Part shown: positions 19,888-30,808 of the stretch, in pieces
Numbering within the stretch: the stretch's first letter is position 1
Layout of the letters: the number at the start of each line of letters is the position of its first letter
DNA from: Ophioderma brevispina
Taxonomy: Eukaryota > Echinodermata > Ophiuroidea > Amphilepidida > Ophiodermatidae
DNA length: 64,000 bases
Direction: 5' to 3'
Assembly (NCBI GenBank): GCA_023653785.1
Contig: JAMKCH010056671.1
Coordinates: 1-64,000, forward strand
Translations under genes and position numbers: made by a program
Notes under the pieces: generated by a model
Told to the model about the DNA's origin: nothing
What the model saw: only the letters and a program-made list of their open reading frames with translations
Database searches by the model: none

Positions 19888-20202
19888 AGGCATAAAAAAT
19901 TGTTTGTTTGGCGTTAAAGTAAGAAAAAAATCAGGGCGGTCGGTCATTTTAAAAATAAAAACACTATGAAAAGTTTCTCTTTTCCAAACGAAAAAAACAC
20001 ATTCAGTTAACATCCATGCTTTGTTCCTCAAGTCCTCAAGTTTATATTTAAAAAAAAACAGCAATGGTGGAAAAAATATGGGTCGGTCAGAAGGTATCTT
20101 TTTTTTTTGTTGAGAAATTGAAGGGAAAAAAAAGTCGGCAGGTTTTCGAGAGGGGGGGTCGGCGGTGGCGGTTACGGAAAAAAAACAAATTTTTTTATGC
20201 CT
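19888..20202. mobile_element. MITE with AGGCATAAAAAA termini
   Basis: The left end AGGCATAAAAAATTGTTTG and right end CAAATTTTTTTATGCCT form terminal inverted repeats. Interior G/T-rich segments such as GGGCGGTCGGTCAT and GGGTCGGTCAGAAGG recur. TTA precedes the left end, but the right flank (AAG) does not give a matching TSD. It is non-coding and lies just downstream of an EGF exon. Confidence 0.65.
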
Positions 20203-20261
20203 AAGCAATGTATAGCTGTTCTCCAGAAAGCACGTTTGTGATAATACTCAGTTCTGCTTAC

Positions 20262-20400
20262 CTTCACAGTATTATTTTTTTTTTCTAGGAATCCGTACCT
20301 CTTGGACACAACAAAATGTAATACACTCGATATGCCAGGCAGGTTTTCTACACTGCTGATCAGTAGGTCTACATGGACGTTGAAGACACTCGTCCAAATC
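20262..20400 (-). CDS. hmcn: hemicentin exon: EGF domain (frameshifted)
   Basis: The minus strand reads DLDECLQRPCRPTDQQCR at the exon start and ends at donor GAAG/GTAAGCAG. The N-terminal half is a good calcium-binding EGF start; the second half changes frame (cysteines recovered as CITFCC in another frame) around a long A run at 20273-20282. The acceptor appears as TGTACG in place of AG, possibly a base error. The domain identity is clear from the DLDEC motif and the location. Confidence 0.7.
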
Positions 20401-20896
20401 GTACAGTTGAAACAAATCACCAATATAATATGAGTCTGTGATTCTTTAGCATCGATATTAATATAGTTATTTTTAAGGTAACATGGACATGACTTCAAGG
20501 AAAAAATTTCTGCATTTGTTACTTTCATGCCTCAACATTATCCTGATCAAATATTAACACCGATTTGAAAGTTAACATTGCAAAAAGTGGAAATTTCAAG
20601 GATAAATTTTAACCCAAACCTGACCAGAGTGAAATTGTGCCATAACCAGCAGCATAAAAGCCCCATATTTGGGGGGGGGGGCGGGGGGGGTTTTAGTTGT
20701 CAGACAGAAAAAAAATGCGTTTGGAATTGAATGAAAGCAGCCTCCCCTCAACCAAAAGTGGGGTTACAAACATAATTTTGAAAAAAATTCCATAGTGCTT
20801 TGCTAGGTTTCTAAAACAAACATAGCAAAATTGTTTTTTTTTTTCCAAATTTATGCAAGACAATTTGGTTTCCTTTGGGCTTTATTACAAACTCAC

Positions 20897-21012
20897 AACA
20901 CCAATTCATGTGGTCCGTCTAAAGATACACCTCGTGGCAAACACCTGTAATTCCTGGTGTATTAAAGCACTGGTGGTCACACTGGTGTGTTCTATGAATA
21001 CATTCATCAAAT
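20897..21012 (-). CDS. hmcn: hemicentin exon: EGF domain (frameshifted)
   Basis: Acceptor AATCTTACAG/ATTTGATG. One frame reads DECIHRTHQCDHQCFNTPG, the first two-thirds of a calcium-binding EGF, but the initial codons need a one-base shift (DLM in the longest frame). Downstream, CLPRGVSLDGPH is in yet another frame. The donor may be GTGAGTTTG near 20896. It is placed immediately upstream of the 20.3-kb EGF in transcription order. Confidence 0.7.
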
Positions 21013-21639
21013 CTGTAAGATTAAATGTGATAATAGACAAATTAAGGCTGACTAAGAGATTTTCCCAATGAGGCGCACTTAATTTCAAACAAATCATCTT
21101 TTTTGCATTATACATAATGTGGTCCTATACTAATTCCGGGTGAAATACTAAGCTCAAATCGAAGTCCTTAATATAAGAAAAATTGTAACTTTGTTAATAA
21201 AAATTCCGGATCCGGAAGTTTGGTATGTACGGTATCCTCTGGGCGCTGTTATGACAGTGAATAAATGGTTTACATGCACGGAAACCGAAAAATCTGATCC
21301 ATCTCAAAACCTTGGAATGAAGCATTAGGTGATAGGCTTTTAGTTATAGATGAATATTTTAATTACTACACAAAAAATTATATTTTGAAATCTTGAATCG
21401 GCCTTTAAGGGGAAACAAAAGGCAATGGTTTTATGATTCTGCCATAGCCAAACCACAGACATTGTTAACCTAAACAGGTTTACCTAGTAGATCTAATGAA
21501 CATGTCATCTTATCCTGATCAATTTATGGGAAGCTGCAGGAAGCAGCACCCATAAACAGATACATAACCAACCCGCCCACCCACCTCATCAAACATCCCA
21601 AACATGAGAACCTAAAAAAGCCCTTCTTTACACATGCCA
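21013..21639. other. hemicentin intron, nothing recognised
   Basis: AT-rich intron. No repeat family or coding signal was recognised. Confidence 0.4.
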
Positions 21640-22985
21640 GTCATCCTTCCTCAGCAGTGCCCATAGCAACGTACACTAATCGCCTTTGCCAAACGGTCCA
21701 TTGCCTCCTCAATCCCAATCTGCAATCAAGTCTTCATCATATCCAACAACTTCACACACACATTGCAGTGGCGGCGCCAGACCTCTGTTTCGGGGGGGGG
21801 CAAAACGATGGGGCAAAGTGAAGGCATAAGTGAAATTTGGAGGGCGGGGGGGGGGGCAAAAAAAAAGTAAAATTCAAAAAAACAAAAAAACTAAAAATAT
21901 TTGAAGTTTTTTTTTGTTTAAACACAAAAACCCCCCAATTTGGCCCCAAAAAAACAAAAAATTTCCCCCCAAATTGGTGATTTTTGCCCCAAACGCTGAA
22001 TTTTGCCAAAAATCCCTCTTTTTCTTTCAGCAGGGGAGGGGGGCAAAATAAGGGGGAAAAGAAAAAAAATTTGGGGGGGGGGGCAGAAGCCCCCCATGCC
22101 CCCGTGGTGCCGCCACTGCACATGGCTCTCATCATTGCTCTGCTCTGTCCTCCTCAGAATCCCCATCTATTTTCGCTTAGACACAGCTCTTATATACCAT
22201 AACCTTTCATCTTCAAAGGATATCTTTCACTTCAAAAAGTTGCTCCACATTCCATAACTTCACCCACCCATAACTCACTTTAGCTGTCACAGCCACCTTG
22301 CATCCAAAGCCCCCCCTAACCTTGTGTCCCAAGGTATGTAAACCTCTTCACTTGCTCCACCTCATCACACAACTTTTTCCTCCTGTTCCACCATCCCCGC
22401 CGCACTCTTCTTCTCACATCTCCCCAACACACAATCTCTTGGCAAAAACTTGGGGTCACTCTCTTTCATCTTTGTGCATCCCCTGTGGATCCATTTCCCA
22501 CATCACATTTATTTGTTTTATACCCTCTTCCCACACCCGCCACATGGGTCTACTTGCCCACTACCACCTCCCTCGCCCCCCGCTCACCAAAACTTTTGCT
22601 TTCCCCCAATGTTTACCCTTCAAACCCTACTCCAAAGCTTCTTTCCATTTTCCAAAACTTCTCCTCAGTCCCTAATCCAATGTCTCGCTCATTAAACCAA
22701 GTCATCCTCAGCATACAACATCCTCACTCATCAAACCCTTTTGCACTCTCCGTAATACATCAATCAGAATTGCAAAAATCAACAGTGAAAGTACAGAACC
22801 CTGATGCACCCCTACCTTCACCTCAAATTTCCCCCAGACAACTCAGATCCCACTCTAACTCTGTCTTTGCTCCTTCATCATAAACTCATCACTGCTCTCA
22901 CCATTACTTCTGGTTACCCCTCTCTTCCTCATTGGCTCACTCCATCCCTTCACTTCAGGATTCTGGCACACATGCGTACCAACAA
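21640..22985 (-). mobile_element. non-LTR retrotransposon fragment (RT to C-terminus), interrupted
   Basis: Read on the minus strand, 22790-22680 gives reverse-transcriptase motifs GSVLSLLIFAILIDVL and an ADDL-type catalytic box in which one extra base splits the aspartates. Towards 22130 and 21640 it continues into the same C-terminal tail as the fragment at 12775-13182 (DNA such as GATGGGGATTCTGAGGA is shared). The fragment is heavily frameshifted and is split by the MITE at 21766-22118. The long plus-strand frames across 22.3-22.9 kb are antisense noise. Confidence 0.75.
21766..22118. mobile_element. MITE nested in the non-LTR fragment
   Basis: It starts CAGTGGCGGCGCCAG and ends TGGTGCCGCCACTG (terminal inverted repeats with one mismatch in 14). 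The interior is dominated by G, C and A homopolymers (GGGGGGGGCAAAA motifs). Comparison with the uninterrupted relative near 12860 shows the insertion falls between CTTCACACACACAT and GGCTCTCATCATTG, with a short ACAT duplication at the edges. Confidence 0.8.
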
Positions 22986-23690
22986 ATGATCACAACATTT
23001 TTGTTTTAATTTATAAAGCCTGAAAAATCTGGAGCTCTTCCCAAAAATGTAAGTCCACGTTCAGCGCAACATTGTCAACCCAATGACTTATATTAATTTT
23101 CTTAAATTTTACCTCTGTCACACAAAGAACTGAATTTTTAAAATGTTTTTTCACAAAAATTTCACAGCCCCGCCATTGCACTATTTCATTCATATACAAA
23201 CTAGACCATTCCTTACTTCATGAATGACTAATTACTTTCATTCCACCATATTTACTCGTAAAAATATCACAGAAGTGTGCAAATTGCAATCTACCTATAC
23301 CACTAACAAAATGACGATCTGAGATCAAAAGGTCACCACAAATAGGTAAATTTCACACAGGGGGAAATGCACTAGTACTAGGCGTACTAAATGAGATTCT
23401 CTCGACTATCAATTTGCGCCCCCCCTCTTTGATACCTATGGAGCTGATGTTTGGCAATGCAATAGAAAACAACAGCCTGGGGTTTATTATCACGGTTTCA
23501 GGATGACCCAAAAATCAAAAGTCATCTAGAGGACAATTTACGTAAGAAATGCCGTATAACCCCAAAATTTGGCCAAAAGTAACCGCTAACCTGAGCAGAG
23601 AATAAGTACTGAGTCAAAGGTCCCATCCACAAGACAAAGGTCGCTTTCAATTTGGCAAAGAAAACCAAGTAAACTAGAATTTCGCGGTTT
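22986..23690. other. hemicentin intron, nothing recognised
   Basis: No domain, RNA gene or repeat match was found by eye. Confidence 0.35.
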
Positions 23691-23724
23691 GTCTCTGCTT
23701 TCGCACTCGCTATATTCAAAGAAT

Positions 23725-23990
23725 ATAACTGTGGCGCCCATGACCTTTGACCTGGCACGTGACCTTTGATTCTCATCACATATTGAGGAGCGCATGGTGC
23801 ACCTATGAACAAGTTTGATTCCATTGAACTTCAGTTTCAATTTAGATCAATTTTAACATTTTAAGCCCACTTGTTTTCCAACTTTGCCTCAATGACCTTT
23901 GACTCTCAACATGACCTTTGACCTCATCAACATATGAGGATCCCATTGTTGCACCTATGACAGAAGTTTGGTGCCAATTGAAGTTAAACT
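23725..23990 (+). repeat. dispersed TGACCTTTGACCT repeat, copy 3
   Basis: It contains CCATGACCTTTGACCTGGCA, CGTGACCTTTGATTCTCATC, CATATTGAGGAGCGCATGGT and a second set (CATGACCTTTGACCTCATCA, CATATGAGGATCCCATTGTT). Two tandem half-units, each ending GCACCTATGA, are about 160 bp apart. It is related to the repeats at 4005 and 13955. Confidence 0.7.
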
Positions 23991-24182
23991 TTTCATTGAG
24001 GTCCATTTTCCACACAACACACATACAACACCATATACACGCACAACGGAGTGCTAAGAGGTCCTGCCACCTATCGCTGCGGCCCACAACAAGAAACTGG
24101 GTGACCACATAGTTACATCCTATACTTACTGCAGATCATTTTTACAACCATAAAACAATTGCCTCACGGTAAAAGATGCAAT

Positions 24183-24360
24183 TGTGTGTGAGGACTATGA
24201 GTTATAAAACCTTCAATGGACACCCATATCGCTAGTACTAATAGTTAGTATAAGGCCATGCGCAGTAAGCAGAGATCATTAAACATGGCCAAATCCTGAC
24301 TCGACAGTCGTTCTCAAGTGTCCTTCTTCCGTGGTCAGATCTCTCCTGTTCACAGAACCC
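24183..24360 (+). repeat. 5' LTR of Ty3/gypsy-like element
   Basis: About 175 bp, starting TGTGTGTGAGGAC and containing CCCATATCGCTAGTACTAAT, GCAGAGATCATTAAACATGG and CCTGACTCGACAG. It aligns throughout with 29341-29516 with scattered single-base indels. The exact right end is uncertain because GAACCC follows both copies. Confidence 0.85.
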
Positions 24361-24999
24361 GAACCATGGTTAATCGAAGGGGATTCTTATTTTAAATAAC
24401 CCAAGACACCAATCAAGAACTGCCAGCGTGTCGAGAGCTGCATACGACGTAGAATGAAGCAAAAATTACTCATGTGAACACGTAGATCTTGCAATGTACT
24501 ACTACGTTACGGTAGAAAACAATCGAAGCGAACATTCGGCGATTGACAATATTTTTCGCAAGGCAAATTGTAGAGTAAATAATATTCCTAGCCAACACAA
24601 AAACCACTAAATACTCTGGTACACACGACGTTCTAGATGATTATAACACGGTGTGTAGGCTAATACATTGTTTAATTTACTTATTACAAGACGGCTATTC
24701 GACCTAACTTTGATCAAGAAACTTGTGTGTTGTAGAACTTAGAAAATTGTTTTCGCGCGGCAAGCCCGCGGACATTTCCGAGCAGACGACAGATTCGAAC
24801 CTGATTGAGGGGGGCGCTGTTTTGACTACAGGCTGGAAGTGCTATATACTGTGGGATTTTACCGTATTTTTGAACAATTTGCTCATTTTACACATGTTTC
24901 GCCCCTGTTTAACCGATTGGGATTGGTGGGATCGAGTAGCTGATCTTGATCTGGTACCTGACAGTACAGAAGACGTATTTGTATTGCACAATAAAAAGT

Positions 25000-25860
25000 A
25001 ATAAAGTTAGAAGGAACGAGACGAGAGAACTCGCCCATTTGGAACAAATGGCAACATAATACCAATCCCTGCCCCTCAGCAAATGAACTGTAAGGCAAGT
25101 TGGAACAATTGGAAAACCTCAAGGAATCAGGCAAGATATCTTATTGCAACAGACTAGACAAAAAGATAAAACAACAAGTAGCCGTCATGAAATCTGTTAT
25201 GGGATATGAATGCAGAACCCAGGTTAGATGGGTTTAAAACTCTCACAGAAGATGAAAAGAAAGACCCGATATCAAAATTACCCAAGCTGACTGAATACTT
25301 TCTCCCCCAGAAATGTCTTGTATGATAGATACACCTTCCATAGTGCCATAAAACAACCACACGAACATAGACCAAATTTGTTACACTGAAGGAACTAGCA
25401 AAACGTGCAAATCCGACACACTTACATGAAGACATGATTAGAGACAGGTTGGTGCTTGGGTGTACAGACAATGCTGCAAGGGCCAGGCTGTTTTCGGAAA
25501 AGTCCTGTTATTTGGAAGCACTGCCATTGAGTGACTACAATAAGTGAAACCACAAAATCGTCACTGAACGTTGTGCGTGGTGGAAGACCAAGTCAATTAT
25601 GCAAGAAGTGCAGCAAGATGAAACAACAACACCAGACTAAGACCAGACAAACAACGAAGCAAGGAATCCCCACAAGAAGAAAAAAGATGGCGACCTAAGA
25701 AAAAAGAACAACACTGCAAATACTGTGTAGGTCATCACGCCATAGGAAAAGCGAAAATGTCCCGCTTATATGGGCAAGATTGTGAAAATGTAAAAGAGAA
25801 ATACTTTGCCAAGGTTTGGCAACAAAAGCCCGTTTCACAGGTTGAAGACACTCCTAGAAT
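25000..25860 (+). pseudogene. Gag remnant of the LTR element
   Basis: Frames in this stretch include KLTEYFLPQKC and EDMIRDRLVLGCTDNAARAR, the latter close to the IRDRLV motif common in gypsy-like Gag. Near 25714 there is CKYCVGHHAIGKAK, a Cys/His zinc-knuckle-like motif. Multiple frame changes and stops occur, so no intact Gag is encoded. Confidence 0.7.
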
Positions 25861-27070
25861 AGAAGCTTTCTTCATCGGATGATGAATGCTATGTCATCAC
25901 ACACCACATTGTTGAGCAGTGGGCACCGGCGGCAAGAAGTGTTTAGTTTTACAAATTTGCCCCTCAACAATCAAGATTGTTGTTTGTCAGCTAGACAAGC
26001 GGATCTACATGCAATGTATGAGTATCCGACGTGTGCCAAATATTCCAAGATGGCCACCCCACATTACAAACGCAAACCATACTAGACTTAGATTCTATGA
26101 CGGACCACTGTGCGGGCATTAGTACATGCGTTTTGAATGTATGTACAAAGGAAAGCACCAATTGAATTTGAGATAGTAAGCTCAGAACAGAAACCTTTAC
26201 TATCACCCAAACATGCGAGAAACTGGATTACTGTCAGTAACATTCCTGGCACCCATGTCAACGTTAGCATACCAGTAGTGGAGTTGACGTCGAGAGAAAT
26301 CTTTAGCTATTACAGTGACTTATTTGAAGGGACTAGGCTCTCTAACCAGGGATTATCACATCACTATTGATAAAACATGGCACCAGTGAATAATCATCCA
26401 AGAAAGTGGCAGTAGTCTCTAAAGGAAGACATGAAGCAAAATCTCAATCGAACGGCATGGAAGAGAAGAAGTCCATAGCAAAAGTCACGTTCGCCCACAT
26501 ATTGGATCACAAACATTTTGTTCTGAATAAACACACAACTAACTCCTGTTGGTCTGGATCCTAAAGACCTCACCAAGCACTGCTCAGAGACCTCATTATC
26601 CGATGCCGACAGTGGAAGATGTGCTACCACGTTTATCCAACGCTGAATGTGTTCCTCAGTCTCGATGCAAAGGATGGCTTTTTTCAAGTCAGACTTGAGA
26701 CCCAGTCCCTTTGACAAACGATTTTGAACAGCTTATTGGAGATATCGTTGTCTGCGCATTCGTTTGGCACAGCACTGCTCCGAGGAGTTCCAAAGAAACA
26801 ACATGATGATTATAGAGGATTACCAGGTAGAACGTAGTGGGCCGATGATTTTCCTTATCTCGGATGTGTGGTCAGATACCCGGAAGATGCAATACTAGAT
26901 CATGACAACAACTTGAAACACTTTCTTGGAGCGAGCACGATCCGTCAACTTGAAATTGAACAACGAAGAAGATGCGCCTGCGTCTTACTGAGGTATCTAC
27001 ATGGGACACTTACTGACTTTGGAGGGCCTAAAGCCATACCCGAGAAAAGTGAAGGCAGTGGATAGAGTCC
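25860..27070 (+). pseudogene. protease and reverse transcriptase remnant of the LTR element
   Basis: An aspartic-protease-like segment around 25990-26020 is frame-broken. From about 26600 the reverse transcriptase palm is visible across shifting frames: PMPTVEDVLPRLSNAEC, then LDAKDGFFQV near 26660. A later segment, EDAILDHDNNLKHFL, begins near 26885 and is followed by RLRLTEVSYMGHLLT. These are typical gypsy-type RT motifs. The catalytic YxDD box region lies in a disrupted stretch near 26830-26870 and I could not read it cleanly. Confidence 0.75.
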
Positions 27071-27269
27071 ACCAGTACCCACAGGAAAGAACAGCCAAAG
27101 GCTTTGGTTGTGTCAATTAACCGGTCGCGATACATCCAAGTTTGTCAGATGCTTTTGAACCACTCAGACGTCTCCCCGAGAAGGACGCCGCTTTTTGTGT
27201 GGGACCGCGCCTCAGAGAAGCAGTTGAAGCAGTGAAGCAATGGTAACACAATACCCACTGTTCTGAATT

Positions 27270-27665
27270 ACGATGTCAAAGAGAAGTGCGATACAATGCG
27301 ATGCGTCGGAAACCGGTTTGGGAGCTACACTACTGCAGAAGGGACAGCCCGTCACATTTGCATCTCGAGCACTATCTCGTCTTAAAAAACTAACGCTCAG
27401 ATAGAGAAAGAGTGCCTAGCAATTGTTTTCGCGTGTGAACGATTTGATCACTATCTTCATGGCCGTGATGCAATAAACTGTGCGCATACAGATCACAAGC
27501 CACTAGTACCCATCTTTAGCAGACCAATCCACAAGGCACCCAAACGATTACAAAGCGTATCTTCTCAAGATTAACTAGATACCAGTTGAAAGCTGAGTAT
27601 CTCCCGGGCCCCATATCATATTGCAGATTGGCTTAGCAGAGCGTACTTGACCAACCTACCCAGCA
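27270..27665 (+). pseudogene. RNase H remnant of the LTR element
   Basis: CDASETGLGATLLQKGQPV begins near 27299, followed by FASRALS, an ECLAIVFACERFDHYL stretch, and TDHKPLVPIF. These are the ordered motifs of gypsy-type RNase H. AYHIADWLSR-like sequence near 27610-27640 closes the domain. Frameshifts occur between the blocks. Confidence 0.85.
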
Positions 27666-27753
27666 ATATCAGAATGTCAAGTCTTCAAGATGCAAGAAGA
27701 AGACCACTATTAAAATAGATAGCAGAAATAAAACCTCTAGAGTACTCAGATCA

Positions 27754-29205
27754 GTGACACCACAAGTCTACAGTTACAAAAGGAAACGTAGCAGACACAA
27801 CATACAGACACTTAAGACAATCACTCTACAAGGCTGGCCAACACAAAATGATGTACCAACAAACGTCAGAGAGTACTATAGTTACAGAGACAAGATCCGG
27901 GTACAGAACGGCATACTCTACCACAAGGAATCAGGTGTAGTACCAAACACTGCAACCACAGATGTTATCCAAGATACCTCGCGAGTCATTTGGAGTTGAA
28001 GCTTACAAACTGAGAATAGCACGCGCTGTCTTTTCTGCCATGAATACTGGTCACATCAAAGATATGATCGCCAAATGCACCGCATGCCATACATACCAAG
28101 ATAAGCAGCGAGCAGAACCGATGCATGTCATACAATACCAAATCGACCGTGGAGCTTGTCTCACAAGACCTATTCTCCTATCTCGTCACTACCTACTTGA
28201 TCACCGTAGACCACTACAGTGACTACTGGGAGTTAGATTGTGTGACAGGAGACACCACAGCGAATGATAATTAAATGCACTAAGAAGGCACTTCGCCCGC
28301 CACGGTGTACCAGCCAAAGTAATAACAGACAACGGACCACAATTTGTAAGCCAAGATATGACAGTTTTGCAGAGAAGTGGGAAATTTTAACACATCTCAA
28401 GTTCCGCCTGTACCATAGCGCAAGTAACGGAAGCCGAAGCGACGGTAAAAATAGCCAATAGATCATAAAGAAGACAAGATAGAAATAAAGACATGTACCT
28501 CGCTATCCTAGACTGGCGTAACACGCCTGGGGAAGATGACAACAGCCCTGTACATAAGTTATGTCCAGGAGAACCCACACATGTGTTACCAACCCCATAA
28601 GGACTATTTGAAAACCTAAAGTAGTAGAAGGTGTAGCTGAACACATCAAACAGAAGAAACAGACAGCTAAACTACACTACGACAAAGGCACACAACCACT
28701 ACCAGAACTTGATTGGTCAGCGTGTAAGTAATTACAACCAAAATAAAACATAACGAAAATGGACTTTGGGACAATGCATTGCAAAAGTTGTCCATTCATA
28801 TTTGGTTTGAAAAATGACAGTGGACCAAAGTGCCGTGACGTAAACGGAAATTTTCTTACGTACCACACAAAATGAACCAAGAAAACAATGCTCAAAAACA
28901 GCACCTGACGACGACAAGACAAAGCCAATAGCAAGACAGGACAACAGACAAGTCCAACAGCAACACAGAATAAGACAAATATACAGTGGACAAGACAACC
29001 ACAACTAAGCAAGACAAAACAGCCACACAGACAAGGAAAAGGACAGCAAAACCAAAGAAAAGGACACAGCACTTACATCTAGTCCAAAGACAACCAATTG
29101 GGACAACAGACAAGACATCACTGAAAAAGCCACCAGAACCAGATCAAACATCAAGACACTGTTTAAGATACAAGGACTATTACAACATACCAGTTGAACT
29201 TTGAA
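27754..29205 (+). pseudogene. integrase and C-terminal tail remnant of the LTR element
   Basis: GILYHKESGVVP near 27912 is the usual lead-in to the integrase. A zinc-binding half-motif CTACHTYQDKQR lies near 28075. The catalytic-core segment VPAKVITDNGPQF lies near 28305-28342, carrying the second acidic residue of the DDE triad. The tail ends KDYYNIPVEL (29175-29201), like the short C-termini of gypsy pol genes. The chain is interrupted by frameshifts. Confidence 0.8.
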
Positions 29206-29340
29206 CTTGGAAGTTTGAACTTTGACCTATGGTTTGGTCTAGACTTTGCAAAAAAAAAAAAAATTAGGTTTAATTCAAATTTAATATGGTTAATTGGATT
29301 GAAGTTAAGTGATATTGATAGTTAGAAAAAGAGGGGAGAG

Positions 29341-29516
29341 TGTTGTAGGAGGACTTACGGAGTTATACCTTACTTGGATCACCCATATCGCTAGTACTAA
29401 TAAGTTAGTAGTACGCATGCGCAGTAGGCAGAGATCATTAAACATGGCATCCTGACTCGACAGGTCGTTTCTCAGTGTCCGGTATTTCCGTAGTCAGATC
29501 TCCTGTCACAGAACCC
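29341..29516 (+). repeat. 3' LTR of Ty3/gypsy-like element
   Basis: It follows the polypurine tract, starts TGTTGTAGGAGGAC and matches the 5' LTR (CCCATATCGCTAGTACTAAT; CAGAGATCATTAAACATGGC; GTCAGATCTCCTGTCACAGA). The start is well fixed by the tract; the end is uncertain by about 6 bases. Confidence 0.87.
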
Positions 29517-30382
29517 TAAACAGCAATAAGTATGCACTTTTAAAAACCCATGTCTAAATGTAATAGCAGACATGATTTTCAGTCATCATGAATCAATCCA
29601 ACAATGATACGCATGCAGCAAAAAATTAACAACCCTATTATTAAAAGGTGGATGATCCAATCAAAATCTGGTCATTCAGTTCCTCTAGCCTTCCCCCCCT
29701 TACATTAAAAGCAATATATCAATCCAAACGTTTGGGATAGTGAAAGATCTGATAAACGTTTAGTCATTACATCAAAATGCAAACCTTCTTAAAAGGGCAT
29801 TTGTGATCCACAGCAAGTCCTCTTATTTAATAAAGAATAGGGATTTTTTTATATATCTGAACCGTTGGCCCAGTAGTATTCAAAATAAAGCAATATATCA
29901 TCTTACTTATACTTTCACATACATTTACATGGATAATTCCTCTTGAATCGTCCCTTTCCTTTTTAAAGGACATTTTGTATTATTATTGATATCGCCCATG
30001 ACCTGCTGCATTGTGGTGCCAAAAGTTTAAGAATCCGTTGATTCAATGCACTCCAACGATTTAAAGAGCTGTACCAGCAAATCACTGTAAAATTTCTCAG
30101 GAACCTCCACTGATATTGCCCTGTATTTCTACTCTTTTGACCTTACGTTCAAGTTTTCGCTGGGCCTATCTCATTGAGTAACATAGCCATAGATTTAAAT
30201 TTGCGCACTTTAATAAACTATCACACATGTAGAAGTTTAAGATATAATGGGCAAAAGTATTTTCTGTCGCTATTTGAAAAGTAGGTCCAAAACCCAGCGA
30301 ATAGACGGGTAGCCCGAAGCACCCCGCCCAAATGCCACTTTTAAAGACTGTGTTAAGACTGTACTAATCGATCATCACTCAC
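29517..30382. other. hemicentin intron, nothing recognised
   Basis: AT-rich intron sequence without recognised repeat or exon. Confidence 0.4.
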
Positions 30383-30508
30383 CTATACAAGAGGCACCGT
30401 TGCTTGAGCGTTTGTAACCCGGTCCACAATCTTTATGCACCTATAGCTTCCTAGGTATTCTGACAATCCTCTGTGTGTCGACAGCCCCAAGCTTTGCATT
30501 CATTAATT
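30383..30508 (-). CDS. hmcn: hemicentin exon: calcium-binding EGF domain (one frameshift)
   Basis: Acceptor TTACTTACTAG/AATTAATG and donor TTGTATAG/GTGAGTGAT. The first half reads INECKAWGCRHTEDCQNT and the end, in another frame, reads DCGPGYKRSSNGASCI. A single indel near the GSYRC core separates them. Cysteine spacing and the N-E-C start identify a calcium-binding EGF, the first complete one after the G2F domain. Confidence 0.8.
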
Positions 30509-30543
30509 CTAGTAAGTAATATATCAATTTAGAAAACATGGCT

Positions 30544-30808
30544 GGTATTCTGAAAGGGAGACTACCTTTAGACCTGCATTTAACCCGGGTTACCTACAAG
30601 AGGGGTACCTTTTTTTCCTTTCAAATACTGTGAAAGTTAAATATGTAACGGGTAAGAAAATTCCTCATGGATGGGCTGGAACAGCCCATCCATGAGAATT
30701 GTTCTCACCCGTTACAGTACCTTTTTAGTATTTGTAAGAAAAAAGGTCCCTTCCTGTAGGACTAACCTTGTTTAAACGCAGGCTAAGTTAGTCCCCTTTC
30801 ATAATACA
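30544..30808. mobile_element. foldback MITE beside EGF exon
   Basis: Outer arms GTATTCTGAAAGGGAGACTA / CCCCTTTCATAATAC and inner arms GTAACGGGTAAGAAAATTCC / TTCTCACCCGTTAC converge on the perfect hairpin GATGGGCTGGAACAGCCCATC. The whole 265-bp element folds on itself with small bulges. It starts 36 bp upstream of the acceptor of the 30.4-kb exon, so it lies in the polypyrimidine/branch region. A diverged half copy may be present near 31850-31960. Confidence 0.8.

Larger units (their letters stand above)
24183..29516 (+). mobile_element. Ty3/gypsy LTR retrotransposon (degenerate or frameshifted)
   Basis: Two direct LTRs of about 175 bp enclose about 5 kb with Gag, reverse transcriptase, RNase H and integrase remnants in Ty3/gypsy order, all on the plus strand. 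A purine-rich tract (AAAAAGAGGGGAGAG, about 29326-29340) sits immediately before the 3' LTR, as expected for second-strand priming. The element is antisense to hemicentin, in its 9.4-kb intron. Every coding part carries many frameshifts. Similarity of the two LTRs suggests a fairly recent insertion, so some breaks may be sequencing errors. Confidence 0.9.

Noticed and set aside
22298..22883. Pro/Ser/His-rich plus-strand frames
   Set aside because: They are antisense to the non-LTR reverse transcriptase on the minus strand; the composition is explained by that.
28677..29113. Cys/Val/Leu-rich minus-strand frames resembling membrane segments
   Set aside because: They are the antisense of the ACAGACAAG-type low-complexity end of the LTR element pol region.
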